64,000 nucleotides of DNA from Oscillospiraceae bacterium (GCA_017439425.1 JAFSJE010000048.1:62001-126000), one strand, 5' to 3'; counted from the stretch's first letter, positions 25,064-33,327 are shown. A program made the numbers and translations. The notes: generated by a model from the letters alone, not told the origin.

Positions 25064-26704
25064 TTATTCGGCGCTGATCATGTAGTAATAGACAGGCTGA
25101 CCGCCGTAGACAACGGTTACGTCGGCGTCGGGGAACGCCTCAGAGAATACATCAGAAACCTTCTCGGCGTCCTCCTCTGTAACGTCCTCGCCGTAATAGA
25201 CGGTGATGACCTCGGGCTCGGACTCTGCGAACTTCTCGCTGAGAGCCTTCAGAATCTCACCAAGATCCTTGCCGCTGCCGACGATGCCACTCTCGAGAAG
25301 CGCGAGATACTCGCCCTCGTTGATGTGCATACCGTCAAACTCGCTGTCACGGGAGGCGTAGGTGATCTGAGCAGTACGAACACTCTTGGCGCTTTCGGTA
25401 AGAGCCTCGGTGAGCTCATCCTCCTCGGCGCTCTCGTCGAAGGAGATGAGCGCGGAAATGCCCTGGGGAACGGTCTTTGTCGGTATAACGACAACCTTTT
25501 TCTCGGTGAGAGGCTGAACCTGCTGGGCGGCCATGATTATGTTTTTGTTGTTCGGCATGACGAATACGATCTCTGCGGGAACGGACTCGACGGCCTTGAG
25601 AATATCCTCCGTGGAGGGGTTCATCGTCTGCCCGCCGGTCACGATCGCATCGCAGCCAAGGTTTGAGAATACCTCCTCAAGTCCCTTTCCGGCGCAAACT
25701 GCAACAGTTCCGTACTTCTTCTCGGGAGCGGCGGGGGCAGCTTCTTCCTTGACCTCGTCTGCCGGAACGGCAAGACCGATCATCTGAGTATGCTGATTTC
25801 GCATATTCTCGATCTTGACGGATACGAAGGAGCCGTATTTAAGAGCCTGCGTGAGAACCTCTCCGGGCTGGTCGGTGTGAACGTGGGTCTTGATGATCTC
25901 GTCGTCCTCAACGAAAACAAGAGAATCTCCGATGCCGAGCAGGAAGTCGCGCAGAACCTCGGGAGAACGGTGGTTCTCGCGGTTGACGATAAACTCTGTG
26001 CAGTAAGTAAACGTGATGTCCTCATCCTTGAAGGAGGCGAAGTCGGCGGTATCCTTCTGAGCCTTCTCAGAGCCGTCAAGCGTGACGGGTGTGCCCTTGA
26101 GCGCCTCATACATACCCTCGATGAGGAACATATAGCCCTGTCCGCCGGAGTCAACAACGCCGGCCTTCTTAAGAACGGGGTTCAGCTCGGTGGTTTCGTC
26201 GAGAGCCTTGTTGCCGGCGGGGATGATGACGTCGAAGAGTCCTTCGAACTCATCGTGCTCCTCCGCGTAAGCAGCGGCAGCCTCGGCTACGAGACGGGAA
26301 ACAGTGAGAATCGTACCCTCGGTGGGGCGCATAACTGCCTTGTATGCAGCGGATACGCCGTCGGAAAGAGCGGCTGCAAAGTCAAAAACAGTCATTTCCG
26401 TTCTGCCCTTGAGAGCCTTGCTCATACCGCGGAAAAGAAGCGAGGTGATAACGCCGGAGTTTCCGCGCGCCCCGCGAAGGAGAGCGCCGGCAGCGGCGTC
26501 CGCGACTGCGGTTATGGTTTTTGCCTGACCGGAGGAAAGGGCGGTGACGCCCGCGTTGATGGTCATCGACATATTTGTGCCGGTATCGCCGTCCGGCACG
26601 GGGAATACGTTCAGCTCGTTTACGAACTGCTTGTTTTTCTCAAGAAGTGCGGCGCCTGAGCGTATCATCTCTATATAGAGCGCCGCGTTTACTAACTGTG
26701 TCAC
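25064..26704 (-). CDS. fakA: Fatty acid kinase FakA/YloV (DAK2 domain)
   Basis: Phosphorylates FakB-bound fatty acid using ATP; 546 aa as usual. The N-terminal DAK2 domain has NELNVFPVPDGDTGTNM and LLRGARGNSGVITS, the Mg-ATP binding Asp residues; a middle domain and a C-terminal DegV-like domain (FSNLGCDAIVTGGQTMNPS, VFVMPNNKNIIMAA) follow. The GTG start at 26704 has GGAGG eight bases before it. It is transcribed with the Asp23-type gene 14 bases upstream, as yloU-yloV in Bacillus. Confidence 0.95.
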   Translation of the reverse strand: MTQLVNAALYIEMIRSGAALLEKNKQFVNELNVFPVPDGDTGTNMSMTINAGVTALSSGQAKTITAVADAAAGALLRGARGNSGVITSLLFRGMSKALKGRTEMTVFDFAAALSDGVSAAYKAVMRPTEGTILTVSRLVAEAAAAYAEEHDEFEGLFDVIIPAGNKALDETTELNPVLKKAGVVDSGGQGYMFLIEGMYEALKGTPVTLDGSEKAQKDTADFASFKDEDITFTYCTEFIVNRENHRSPEVLRDFLLGIGDSLVFVEDDEIIKTHVHTDQPGEVLTQALKYGSFVSVKIENMRNQHTQMIGLAVPADEVKEEAAPAAPEKKYGTVAVCAGKGLEEVFSNLGCDAIVTGGQTMNPSTEDILKAVESVPAEIVFVMPNNKNIIMAAQQVQPLTEKKVVVIPTKTVPQGISALISFDESAEEDELTEALTESAKSVRTAQITYASRDSEFDGMHINEGEYLALLESGIVGSGKDLGEILKALSEKFAESEPEVITVYYGEDVTEEDAEKVSDVFSEAFPDADVTVVYGGQPVYYYMISAE

Positions 26705-26718
26705 CTGATGTTCCTCCG

Positions 26719-27072
26719 TTAATCAATTATAATCGAATCCACAAATACGTCGACGTTTTCAACCTTAACGCCGGCGAGCTCGGTAACCTTATACCGAACC
26801 TCGGAGATAATGCTCTTGCAAAGAACGGGAATATTCACGCCCTCATCAACAATGATATGAAGCTCAATCGAAACGGAGGAACCCTCGTTGTAGGTTATAT
26901 ACACACCCTTGCCCATGCTCTCGCGCTTGAGAAGATGCACAAGACCGTCCGTTACGGAACGCATCGCCATACCTTTGACACCGAAGCATCCGGTCGCGGC
27001 GTCGCCGACGATAGCCGTAAGAACTTCGGGGGAGAGGCTAATATATCCTGAATCATTCTGGAATTTTACCAT
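26719..27072 (-). CDS. Asp23/Gls24 (YloU) family protein
   Basis: A 117-aa member of the alkaline-shock family: ISLSPEVLTAIVGDAATGCFGVKGMA and VSIELHIIVDEGVNIPVLCKSIISEV are characteristic. It precedes fakA, the conserved yloU-yloV order, and may link to membrane lipid status. AAAGGGAG lies upstream; a hairpin GCGGAC / GTCCGC (27091-27106) is just 5' of it. Confidence 0.92.
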   Translation of the reverse strand: MVKFQNDSGYISLSPEVLTAIVGDAATGCFGVKGMAMRSVTDGLVHLLKRESMGKGVYITYNEGSSVSIELHIIVDEGVNIPVLCKSIISEVRYKVTELAGVKVENVDVFVDSIIID

Positions 27073-27116
27073 AAATTAGACTCCCTTTCCGCGGACACAC
27101 GTCCGCAATTATTGGT

Positions 27117-27145
27117 ATTATACTATATATATGTGATTGTGGCAA
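27117..27145 (-). promoter_or_regulatory. Sigma-A promoter of the yloU-fakA unit
   Basis: Minus-strand TTGCCA, 17 bases, TATAAT, 44 bases from the ATG. Confidence 0.85.
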
Positions 27146-27196
27146 GTGGAAATTCAAGATATTCTGATTTTTGCCTATTTTTCTCATAAATAAATA

Positions 27197-27225
27197 TTGA
27201 TTTGCGTAAAATATTATGATATTAT
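27197..27225 (+). promoter_or_regulatory. Promoter of the small membrane protein gene
   Basis: TTGATT at 27197-27202, 17 bases, TATTAT at 27220-27225 with TGA extension. Confidence 0.65.
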
Positions 27226-27264
27226 ACGAAAAGAGATGAAATAATAACTGGAGGTGCGATTACC

Positions 27265-27462
27265 TTGAGCAAAAAACTCAGAAATATTCTAATAGTAATA
27301 TCCTGCATCCTCGTTGTCGCGGCGGCTGTGGGAGTCTGCATCTACTATCGTGAAGAGATTAAGGAGTTCTTCCTCGGCGTTCTTAACAAGTTCAAAAAGA
27401 AGGAAGAGGAGGAGCCGATTCCTTATACGGACGAGGAATTTGAGGACTTCGCAGACATCTGA
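27265..27462 (+). CDS. Small single-pass membrane protein
   Basis: A 65-aa protein: short basic N-terminus, one membrane helix (ILIVISCILVVAAAVGVCIYY), a Lys/Phe-rich stretch and an acidic tail (KKKEEEEPIPYTDEEFEDF). The start is TTG with GGAGGTG eight bases upstream. It occupies the place divergent from yloU where many Firmicutes have rpmB. No family is recognised. Confidence 0.7.
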   Translation: MSKKLRNILIVISCILVVAAAVGVCIYYREEIKEFFLGVLNKFKKKEEEEPIPYTDEEFEDFADI

Positions 27463-27472
27463 ATATAAACGA

Positions 27473-27497
27473 GAGAAGCGGCTTGTAACCGCTTCTC
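27473..27497 (+). terminator. Left hairpin flanking repeat copy 2
   Basis: Stem GAGAAGCGG / CCGCTTCTC with loop CTTGTAA, ten bases after the small gene. An identical 25-base hairpin recurs at 27659-27683. Confidence 0.85.
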
Positions 27498-27609
27498 AAT
27501 GCGTCGACAAAGTCTCCGCATCGAACATATTTTGCGCTCTCTGAGCGCAAAATATGACGCCTGCGGGCCTGTTTGCGACGTGAAGGGGCCTCTTGGCCGG
27601 CCCCTTCAC
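27496..27609 (-). other. 37-codon reading frame inside repeat copy 2
   Basis: GTG at 27609 with AAAGGAGG nine bases upstream and TGA at the element's left edge; ends shared with the frame in copy 1 (VKGPAKRPLHVA, AQNMFDAETLSTH). Coding status is unproven. Confidence 0.3.
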
Positions 27610-27658
27610 AGATCCTCGCCTCCTTTATCCAACGCTTTTTCCATTTTGTCTACAGTCT
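27498..27658. repeat. Structured dispersed repeat, copy 2 (~161 bp)
   Basis: Same element as at 23678-23840. The first hairpin is a perfect 14-bp stem CATATTTTGCGCTC / GAGCGCAAAATATG (27526-27556); the second is identical to that of copy 1 (27580-27609). CCTCCTTT is at 27619-27626. The ends match those of copy 1 while the flanking terminators differ, which fixes the element boundaries. Confidence 0.85.
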
Positions 27659-27690
27659 GAGAAGCGGCTTGTAACCGCTTCTCCTTTTCT
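27659..27690 (-). terminator. Right hairpin flanking repeat copy 2
   Basis: Exact copy of the 27473-27497 hairpin, placed just after the stop of dut on the minus strand. T residues follow on the plus side (CTTTTCTTTATTT); on the minus strand the sequence past the hairpin is the repeat. Confidence 0.75.
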
Positions 27691-28137
27691 TTATTTCACG
27701 CCCGTGCTGCCGAAGCCTCCGGCTCCGCGATCCGTATCGCTGAGCTCTTCACACTCAACGTAGCTTGCCATCGCGACAGGCATGATCACAAGCTGCGCAA
27801 CTCTGTCGCCGTGCTCAATGATGCGCGGTTCGGAGGAGTGATTGTGCAGCGCTACCATGAATTCACCGCGATAGTCTGAATCGACAACGCCGACCTTGTT
27901 CGCCGGTGCAAGACCCTGCTTCGTGCCGAGCCCGCTTCGCGCAAACACGAAGCCCGCGTACCCGTCGGGGATCTCTGCGGCGATACCGGTGTGGCAGAAA
28001 TAGGTTTCGCCGGGGTTTATAGTAACAGGCTTGTCGAGCACAACTCTCAGATCGGCGCCCGCCGCGGTGAGCGATGAGCGGGAGGGGAGAGAAGCCCTCG
28101 GATCGAGCTTTTTTACCTTTATCTGTATCTCGGACAT
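27691..28137 (-). CDS. dut: dUTP diphosphatase
   Basis: Hydrolyses dUTP to dUMP and keeps uracil out of DNA; trimeric dUTPase, 148 aa. Motifs in order: AGADLRV, ARSGLGTKQGL, NKVGVVDSDYRGEF (with the catalytic Asp), and C-terminal RGAGGFGSTG that closes over the nucleotide. The ATG at 28137 is ten bases after the trxB stop; an upstream ATG would overlap trxB. It is the second gene of a trxB-dut unit. Confidence 0.95.
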   Translation of the reverse strand: MSEIQIKVKKLDPRASLPSRSSLTAAGADLRVVLDKPVTINPGETYFCHTGIAAEIPDGYAGFVFARSGLGTKQGLAPANKVGVVDSDYRGEFMVALHNHSSEPRIIEHGDRVAQLVIMPVAMASYVECEELSDTDRGAGGFGSTGVK

Positions 28138-28147
28138 AGCTTGATCA

Positions 28148-29059
28148 TTACTCCATATCATTGATATAGCTTGCGGCGGCGGAGGCGGCGAGTGCGCCGT
28201 CGGCCGCGGCAGTTACGAGCTGGCGAAGCGTCTTGGAGCGCGTATCGCCCGCGGCGAAAACGCCGGGTATGCTCGTCTTGCAGTTATCGTCGGTCACAAT
28301 ATAGCCGCCCTCGTCGAGCGTGAGGATATCCTTGAACGCTCCGTTGTCGGGTATCATGCCGACGGCGGTGAAAACTCCGGAGACGGGCAGCTCTGTAACC
28401 TCTCCGGTCTCGGTGTTCTTAACCCTGAAGCCGCTCACGCGTTTGTCGCCGACTATCTCCTCGGGAACGTAGGGAGTCATGATAACGGCGTTCTCACGGC
28501 TCTCGAGCTGTCTTATAAGCTTCGGCTCAGCGCGGAACTGAGCGCGGCGGTTTACAAGATAAACCTTTGAGCAAAGCCCTGCGAGGAAGATCGCGTCCTC
28601 AAACGCTGTATTGCCGCCACCGACCACCGCTACCTCGCGGTTTCTGAAGAATGCGCCGTCGCAAGTGGCGCAGTAGCTCACGCCGCGTCCGGAAAACTGA
28701 TCGACGCCGGGGCAGGTGAGCTTGCGGTGATTTGCGCCGTTCGCGATTATAACCGCCTTGCCCTCGTACTCGCCCTTGTTCGTTACTACTTTCTTGACGT
28801 TGCCGGTGAGGTCATAGCTTTCGGCGTGGGCGTAGACGATCTCAGCGCCGAACTCCTCGGCCTGCTTCTGAACGTCAGTTATAAGCTCGACGCCGGAAAC
28901 GTGCGGACGGGCGGGGTAGTTATCCACCTCGGGTGAATTGATTATCTGACCGCCGCAGATAACGCCCTCAATCACAAGCGCGCTGAGGTTTGCGCGGCGC
29001 GCATATACTGCCGCGGTAAGACCGGCAATTCCGCCTCCGATAATTATTACATCATACAT
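28148..29059 (-). CDS. trxB: Thioredoxin-disulfide reductase
   Basis: FAD/NADPH enzyme that reduces thioredoxin, 303 aa. It has IIGGGIAGLTAAVYARR (FAD site) at residue 6, the redox pair in YCATCDGAFF, VVGGGNTAFEDAIFL (NADPH site) and GVFAAGDTRSKTLRQLVTA. ATG 29059 follows AAAGGAG; a 22-residue extension is not homologous. It is divergent from trxA, sharing the regulatory gap. Confidence 0.96.
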   Translation of the reverse strand: MYDVIIIGGGIAGLTAAVYARRANLSALVIEGVICGGQIINSPEVDNYPARPHVSGVELITDVQKQAEEFGAEIVYAHAESYDLTGNVKKVVTNKGEYEGKAVIIANGANHRKLTCPGVDQFSGRGVSYCATCDGAFFRNREVAVVGGGNTAFEDAIFLAGLCSKVYLVNRRAQFRAEPKLIRQLESRENAVIMTPYVPEEIVGDKRVSGFRVKNTETGEVTELPVSGVFTAVGMIPDNGAFKDILTLDEGGYIVTDDNCKTSIPGVFAAGDTRSKTLRQLVTAAADGALAASAAASYINDME

Positions 29060-29111
29060 AATTAAACACTCCTTTGGAAAAATTATAACAAGATTTTTTG
29101 CTGCTGTCAGC

Positions 29112-29140
29112 ATTATATCACACAAAATTCAATTTTGCAA
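29112..29140 (-). promoter_or_regulatory. Sigma-A promoter of trxB-dut
   Basis: Minus-strand TTGCAA, 17 bases, TATAAT with TGA extension. Confidence 0.8.
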
Positions 29141-29152
29141 AATATATTTTTG

Positions 29153-29180
29153 TTGACAAGCAAAAAATTTGTGGTACAAT
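29153..29180 (+). promoter_or_regulatory. Sigma-A promoter of trxA
   Basis: Consensus TTGACA at 29153-29158, 16 bases, TACAAT at 29175-29180. Confidence 0.85.
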
Positions 29181-29210
29181 GTAGTCATAAAAAGAAAAGG
29201 AGCTGATTTT

Positions 29211-29525
29211 ATGGCAAAGATGATAGAAAACGAAGCAATGTTCAAGACTGAGGTGCTCGAGTCCGATAAGCCCGTGCTTGTCGACTTCTTCGCAACCTGG
29301 TGCGGTCCCTGCAAGATGCTCTCACCGGTAGTTGAGGCGGTTGCTGAGGAGTGCGCCGATAAGGTCAAGGTATTCAAGCTCGATATCGATGAGCTCGGCG
29401 GCATCGCCATGGATTACAACGTAATGGCGGTACCGACCCTCATGCTCTTCAAGAACGGCGAGGCCGTCGACACGAAGCTCGGCGTCTGCCCGAAGGACGA
29501 GCTTGTAAGCTTTATCAGCCAGTGA
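29211..29525 (+). CDS. trxA: Thioredoxin
   Basis: Thiol-disulfide carrier, 104 aa, with the active site ATWCGPCKM near residue 30 and the cis-proline loop AVPTLMLF. ATG 29211 follows AAAAGGAGC; a GTG 14 codons earlier would lie inside the promoter. It is divergent from its reductase. Confidence 0.97.
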   Translation: MAKMIENEAMFKTEVLESDKPVLVDFFATWCGPCKMLSPVVEAVAEECADKVKVFKLDIDELGGIAMDYNVMAVPTLMLFKNGEAVDTKLGVCPKDELVSFISQ

Positions 29526-29576
29526 ACACATCGCCCTGCGAGAGCAGGGCGAAAGCTTTATAAGAGGTACGATAAA

Positions 29577-31379
29577 ATGAAGCTTGGTCTTATTATTCCC
29601 GCAGTGATCATATTTTTAATCTTTCTTGTCGTGCTTGAGCTCAGTAAAAATACAGTTCTGGGCTGGGTGCTTGCGGCAGTGGTGCTTGCGGCGTTTCTTT
29701 TTATGAACGGAACTGTGCTGAAGGGCGGCGCCTGGTACATAAAGGTACTTACGTGGGCTGCATTTATTGCCCTTCTCGGAGCTGACCTGTGGCTCACTCA
29801 GCCGCCAATCAGAGCCGTGCCGGCGGTGGATTATAAAACCCCCGTCGAAACCGGCATAGTGTCCGTTGCGGAGGGCGACCTCACCGGAGTTTACTCAGAG
29901 GACAAGGCGGTCGAGCTCTATATGGGCGTGCCGTACGCGAAGCCTCCGGTGGGCGAACTCAGGTGGAAAGCCCCGCAGGACGCGGAAAAATGGAAGGGCG
30001 TTCGCAAGTGCGATACATACGCGCCTCAGGCGATGCAGGGGAGAACCCCTGCACTCATGGGTTCGCTTGTGGATATGTTCATTTATAAGCAGTACCAGGT
30101 AACGCTGAAAGATAATTACCTCGCGCCGATGAGCGAGGACTGCCTGTATCTGAATATATGGAAGCCTGCAGGAGAGATAAAGGACGCGCCGGTGCTGGTA
30201 TTTATCCACGGCGGCTCGCTCAATTCCGGACAGACGTGGTGGTCTGAGTATAACGGCGAGGCTCTTGCGCGGCGCGGCATCGTAGTCGTTAACTTCGCCT
30301 ACCGTCTCGGAGTGTTCGGATACATGGGACACCGGGAGCTTCTCGACGAGGCCGGAAGCACCGGAAACTACGGACTTTTAGACCAAATTAAAGCGCTCGA
30401 ATGGGTGCAGAAGAATATAGGCGCATTCGGCGGAGATAAAAACAACGTAACTCTCGCCGGAGAGAGCGCAGGCTCATCAAGCGTGAGCGCGCTGTGCGTA
30501 AGTCCGCTCGCAAAGGGGCTGTTCCGCCGCGCGATCGGTGAATCCTCAAGCGTTACGGGCGTGAAGCCGTACCACACTTTCCGTACTCTTGACGCGGCGC
30601 TCAAGGGCGGTGAGGACGTTCAGAAGGAGTTTGGCTGCGCCAATCTTGAGGAAATGCGCGCTCTTCCGGCGGAAAAGCTCGTCGGCACGCAGTTTACGCC
30701 GTCGGCTATGACCGTGGACGGCTTCGCCCTTAAAGAGCAGCCCTATCTCACATACGAGAGGGGAGAGCAGAACGAGGAGGCGCTTCTCAACGGCTACAAT
30801 AAGAATGAGTCAATCGTGTTCTCGTTCTTCTATAAGGTCGACGAAGCCGACCTTGCTAAGAATATCGAGCCGCTGTTCGGCGAATTCTCCGAGGAGGCGG
30901 CGAAGCTCCTTCCAATCGAGGGCGTCAGCGCGCCGTATAAGTACATAGTCGACCAGGGCGGCAGCGCGAAGGGTACGTTTGACAGACTTCTGACCGCGGC
31001 GTGGTTCTCATACAGCCACAATTCCTGGTCGCGGCTTGACGCGAAGGCGGGCATTCCGGTCTGGGAGTACTATTTCACGAAGGATAACGGCTCCATGGGC
31101 TCGAACCACGGCGGCGAGATGCCGTACTGCTACGGAAACCTCAGCCGACACGCCTGGCTCTACGACGAGTCCGACTTTGCGCTCGAGGATACGATGCTGA
31201 CGTACTGGGAAAACTTCTGCCGCTACGGCGACCCGAACGGAGCGGGAGTGCCGGAGTGGAGAAAATTCAACGAGGACGAGACGAAGATCCTCGAGCTTGG
31301 CGATAATATCGGCATGGTCGATGACCCGTTCCTCGAGGTCTACAAGCTTATTGACAAATATCAGGATACACAGAGGTGA
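29577..31379 (+). CDS. Type-B carboxylesterase with membrane anchor
   Basis: Alpha/beta-hydrolase ester hydrolase of 600 aa. The first ~85 residues hold three membrane helices, unusual for this family, so the catalytic domain is membrane-tethered. YMGVPYAKPPVGELRWKAP, SEDCLYLNIWKP and FIHGGSLNSG (oxyanion hole) lead to the nucleophile in AGESAGSSSV; His is in SNHGGEMPY. It sits 51 bases after trxA and four bases before the next gene. Substrate is unknown. Confidence 0.9.
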   Translation: MKLGLIIPAVIIFLIFLVVLELSKNTVLGWVLAAVVLAAFLFMNGTVLKGGAWYIKVLTWAAFIALLGADLWLTQPPIRAVPAVDYKTPVETGIVSVAEGDLTGVYSEDKAVELYMGVPYAKPPVGELRWKAPQDAEKWKGVRKCDTYAPQAMQGRTPALMGSLVDMFIYKQYQVTLKDNYLAPMSEDCLYLNIWKPAGEIKDAPVLVFIHGGSLNSGQTWWSEYNGEALARRGIVVVNFAYRLGVFGYMGHRELLDEAGSTGNYGLLDQIKALEWVQKNIGAFGGDKNNVTLAGESAGSSSVSALCVSPLAKGLFRRAIGESSSVTGVKPYHTFRTLDAALKGGEDVQKEFGCANLEEMRALPAEKLVGTQFTPSAMTVDGFALKEQPYLTYERGEQNEEALLNGYNKNESIVFSFFYKVDEADLAKNIEPLFGEFSEEAAKLLPIEGVSAPYKYIVDQGGSAKGTFDRLLTAAWFSYSHNSWSRLDAKAGIPVWEYYFTKDNGSMGSNHGGEMPYCYGNLSRHAWLYDESDFALEDTMLTYWENFCRYGDPNGAGVPEWRKFNEDETKILELGDNIGMVDDPFLEVYKLIDKYQDTQR

Positions 31380-31383
31380 AGCT

Positions 31384-31857
31384 ATGTTCCGCGAGATGAG
31401 AAGAAAAAGACAGCAGATTTCAAAAGAGGAGTGCGAGCGCGTTCTTCGGGAGAACGTCACCGGCGTACTCGGCGTTATCGGCGACGGCGGTTACCCGTAC
31501 ACAGTTCCGGTAAACTATCACTATACGGACGGCAAAATCTATTTTCACGGTGCGAAGAGCGGGCATAAGCTCGACGCGATGATAGCGAATGATAAAGTAT
31601 CGTTCTGCGTGATCGACAAGGACGATGTTGACAGTGAGAAGATGACGACCCTCTACCGCAGCGTTATAATCTTCGGCAGAGCACGCGTAATAGACGATAC
31701 AGAAGAGATGATCGAAAAGGTCAGAGCGTTCGGTCTGCGCTACAATCCGAGCCTGGATGCCGTCAACGCCGAGATAAAGGCGGAGCTTCCGGGGCTCAGA
31801 GTGTTTGAGATCACTCCCGAGCACATGACCGGGAAGGTCGGAAAAGAACTGTTATAA
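31384..31857 (+). CDS. Pyridoxamine 5'-phosphate oxidase-like flavoprotein (NimA type)
   Basis: A 157-aa split-barrel flavin-binding protein: REMRRKRQQISKEECERVL, GDGGYPYTVPVNYHY and IYFHGAKSGHKLDAM fit the NimA/PNPOx-like group in anaerobes. Related proteins reduce nitroimidazoles, but most are of unknown role, so resistance should not be assumed. The start has AGAGGTGA upstream, four bases after the esterase gene. Confidence 0.85.
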   Translation: MFREMRRKRQQISKEECERVLRENVTGVLGVIGDGGYPYTVPVNYHYTDGKIYFHGAKSGHKLDAMIANDKVSFCVIDKDDVDSEKMTTLYRSVIIFGRARVIDDTEEMIEKVRAFGLRYNPSLDAVNAEIKAELPGLRVFEITPEHMTGKVGKELL

Positions 31858-31896
31858 AAAATAACGCCTGACTGAAAAAGGTCAGGCGTTATTTTT
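31857..31896. terminator. Bidirectional terminator at 31.9 kb
   Basis: Sixteen-bp stem AAAATAACGCCTGAC / GTCAGGCGTTATTTT with an eight-base loop. The stop codon of the leftward XRE gene is inside it. Confidence 0.9.
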
Positions 31897-32115
31897 ATGC
31901 CCTTTCGGGTAAGGCTTCATCTCGTCTGTTCTGCCGAGAATGTAGTCTGTGCTTACGTTGTAAAAATCAGCGAGCTTGATAAGAACGTCTGTCGGTATGT
32001 CTCTGCTTCCTATTTCGTAATGAGAGTAACCCACCTGTGAGCATTGCAAGTATTTCGCAATATCCTTTTGCTTTAAGTCACGATCTTCCCGAAGATCGCG
32101 CAACCTTTCGTACAT
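31882..32115 (-). CDS. XRE-family helix-turn-helix regulator
   Basis: A 77-aa Cro/CI-type DNA-binding protein: LRDLREDRDLKQKDIAKYLQ, then CSQVGYSHYEIGSRDIP and LIKLADFYNVSTDYILGRT. GGGAGG precedes the start. It is divergent from a zinc-finger membrane protein gene whose promoter contains a dyad, a likely target. Base composition is AT-richer than the surroundings. Confidence 0.92.
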   Translation of the reverse strand: MYERLRDLREDRDLKQKDIAKYLQCSQVGYSHYEIGSRDIPTDVLIKLADFYNVSTDYILGRTDEMKPYPKGHKNNA

Positions 32116-32172
32116 ATTAAAGCCTCCCGAAAATGTTTGTACAAAAAGTTTAACCTAAAACAATTTGTTTTA

Positions 32173-32201
32173 TTGACTTATAGTCCAAAATGGTCTATAA
32201 T
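32173..32201 (+). promoter_or_regulatory. Promoter with embedded dyad, zinc-finger gene
   Basis: TTGACT at 32173-32178, 17 bases, TATAAT at 32196-32201. The spacer holds ATAGTCC-N5-GGTCTAT (32179-32197), an imperfect inverted repeat that would place a dimeric repressor over the polymerase site. Confidence 0.75.
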
Positions 32202-32235
32202 GACGATACAAACTTATGACGAGGGGGATTTTTTT

Positions 32236-32832
32236 ATGCAATGTTTCTATCACGAAGAAAAAGACGCCGTAGGTCAATGCGCGGTCTGCGGCAAATTTGT
32301 CTGTAAGGATTGCGCAAGACAGTATGACAATACGCCGCTGATGTGCTATGACTGTGCTAAAACGGGGTATGAAGAATGGAAGGAGGATGCGAGAAGGTTA
32401 AAAAGAAATAGTATTATTGGGGCTGCTGTTGGTGCGGGAATCGCAGTAGCAATGGTTATCACGGCAAAAACTAATATTGTGTCTTCTTTTTTTCCGGTTT
32501 GCATTATGTTTGTTTTGCTAATTTTGCTGGGTGCCGTTTCCCCTTTTGGATGGTATTGGCTAAAGGAAAAGAGAATAGTAGGAATTATCGCATTAAGGGC
32601 TTTGCTTTCGCCTATTCTTGGAATTATAGCATTTCCGATTGTCGATGATAAAATATATTCTGTGATTTACAGCTATGAAGCGGATGAAGATAAAAGAAAT
32701 CCTGGTTATATACCCAAGAATTGGAAAAAATGCAAAAACTGCAATCGAAAATATGACGAGGAAATGAAAAGCTGTCCGCACTGCGGATTTAATAGTAGCC
32801 TTTATCCGGAGTATAATTCCAGTACACAATAA
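32236..32832 (+). CDS. B-box zinc-finger membrane protein
   Basis: A 198-aa protein. Residues 1-40 are a B-box-type zinc finger (FYHEEKDAVGQCAVCGKFVC, then CARQ...MCYDCA), the middle has three hydrophobic segments, and the C-terminus is a zinc ribbon (CKNCNRKYDEEMKSCPHCGF). Function unknown. The start at 32236 follows GAGGGGG. Codon use is AT-rich compared with flanking genes, a sign of recent acquisition together with the XRE gene. Confidence 0.75.
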   Translation: MQCFYHEEKDAVGQCAVCGKFVCKDCARQYDNTPLMCYDCAKTGYEEWKEDARRLKRNSIIGAAVGAGIAVAMVITAKTNIVSSFFPVCIMFVLLILLGAVSPFGWYWLKEKRIVGIIALRALLSPILGIIAFPIVDDKIYSVIYSYEADEDKRNPGYIPKNWKKCKNCNRKYDEEMKSCPHCGFNSSLYPEYNSSTQ

Positions 32833-32849
32833 ATTCACAAAATTCGTAG

Positions 32850-32878
32850 TTGATTGTTTGACACTTTTCTGTTATACT
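32850..32878 (+). promoter_or_regulatory. Promoter of the small P-loop gene
   Basis: TTGATT at 32850-32855, 17 bases, TATACT at 32873-32878. Confidence 0.7.
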
Positions 32879-32925
32879 GTATTCGGAGCAATCCAAACAA
32901 TTGTAACAGAAGGGATGGATCTCAT

Positions 32926-33327
32926 ATGGTTAAGGTAATTATGGGACTCAAGGGCGAGGGAAAGACCAAGAAGCTTATCGACCTCGTCAAGACAGCTATT
33001 GATACGGAAAGCGGCGACGTCGTTGTCATCGAGGGCAACGCTGAGCTTACTTACGATATTCCTTACAGAGCTCGTCTCGTTCAGATGAGCGAATCCGGAT
33101 ATGAATTTCTTAAGGGCTACATTTCCGGCCTCCACAGCGGCAACTATGACATCACCCACATCTTTGTCGACGCGCTTCTGAAGCTCGCCGGAGATAAGGA
33201 CCTCGCCAAGGCAGAGAAGTTCCTTAATTGGGTAGAAGCCTTCGGCGAGAAGGAGAACGTAAAGTTCACCATCACCATCTCCGCCGATTCCGCTCTTGCC
33301 ACCGAGGGTATCAAAAAGTTCTTCTGA
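32926..33327 (+). CDS. Small P-loop NTPase-like protein
   Basis: A 133-aa soluble protein with a Walker A motif GLKGEGKTKKL at residue 6 and a Walker-B-like THIFVDALL near residue 85. No other domain is present. Similar short proteins in Clostridia are often labelled PilT-like without support. Codon use matches highly expressed genes (Lys AAG, Gly GGC), suggesting real expression. Function unknown. Confidence 0.7.
   Translation: MVKVIMGLKGEGKTKKLIDLVKTAIDTESGDVVVIEGNAELTYDIPYRARLVQMSESGYEFLKGYISGLHSGNYDITHIFVDALLKLAGDKDLAKAEKFLNWVEAFGEKENVKFTITISADSALATEGIKKFF

Noticed and set aside
27073..27264. Expected rpmB gene divergent from yloU
   Set aside because: No L28 sequence is found on either strand; the place is taken by the 65-aa membrane protein.
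31384..31857. Nitroimidazole resistance (nim) gene
   Set aside because: Family resemblance to NimA is real but most such flavoproteins in anaerobes are not resistance genes; context gives no support.
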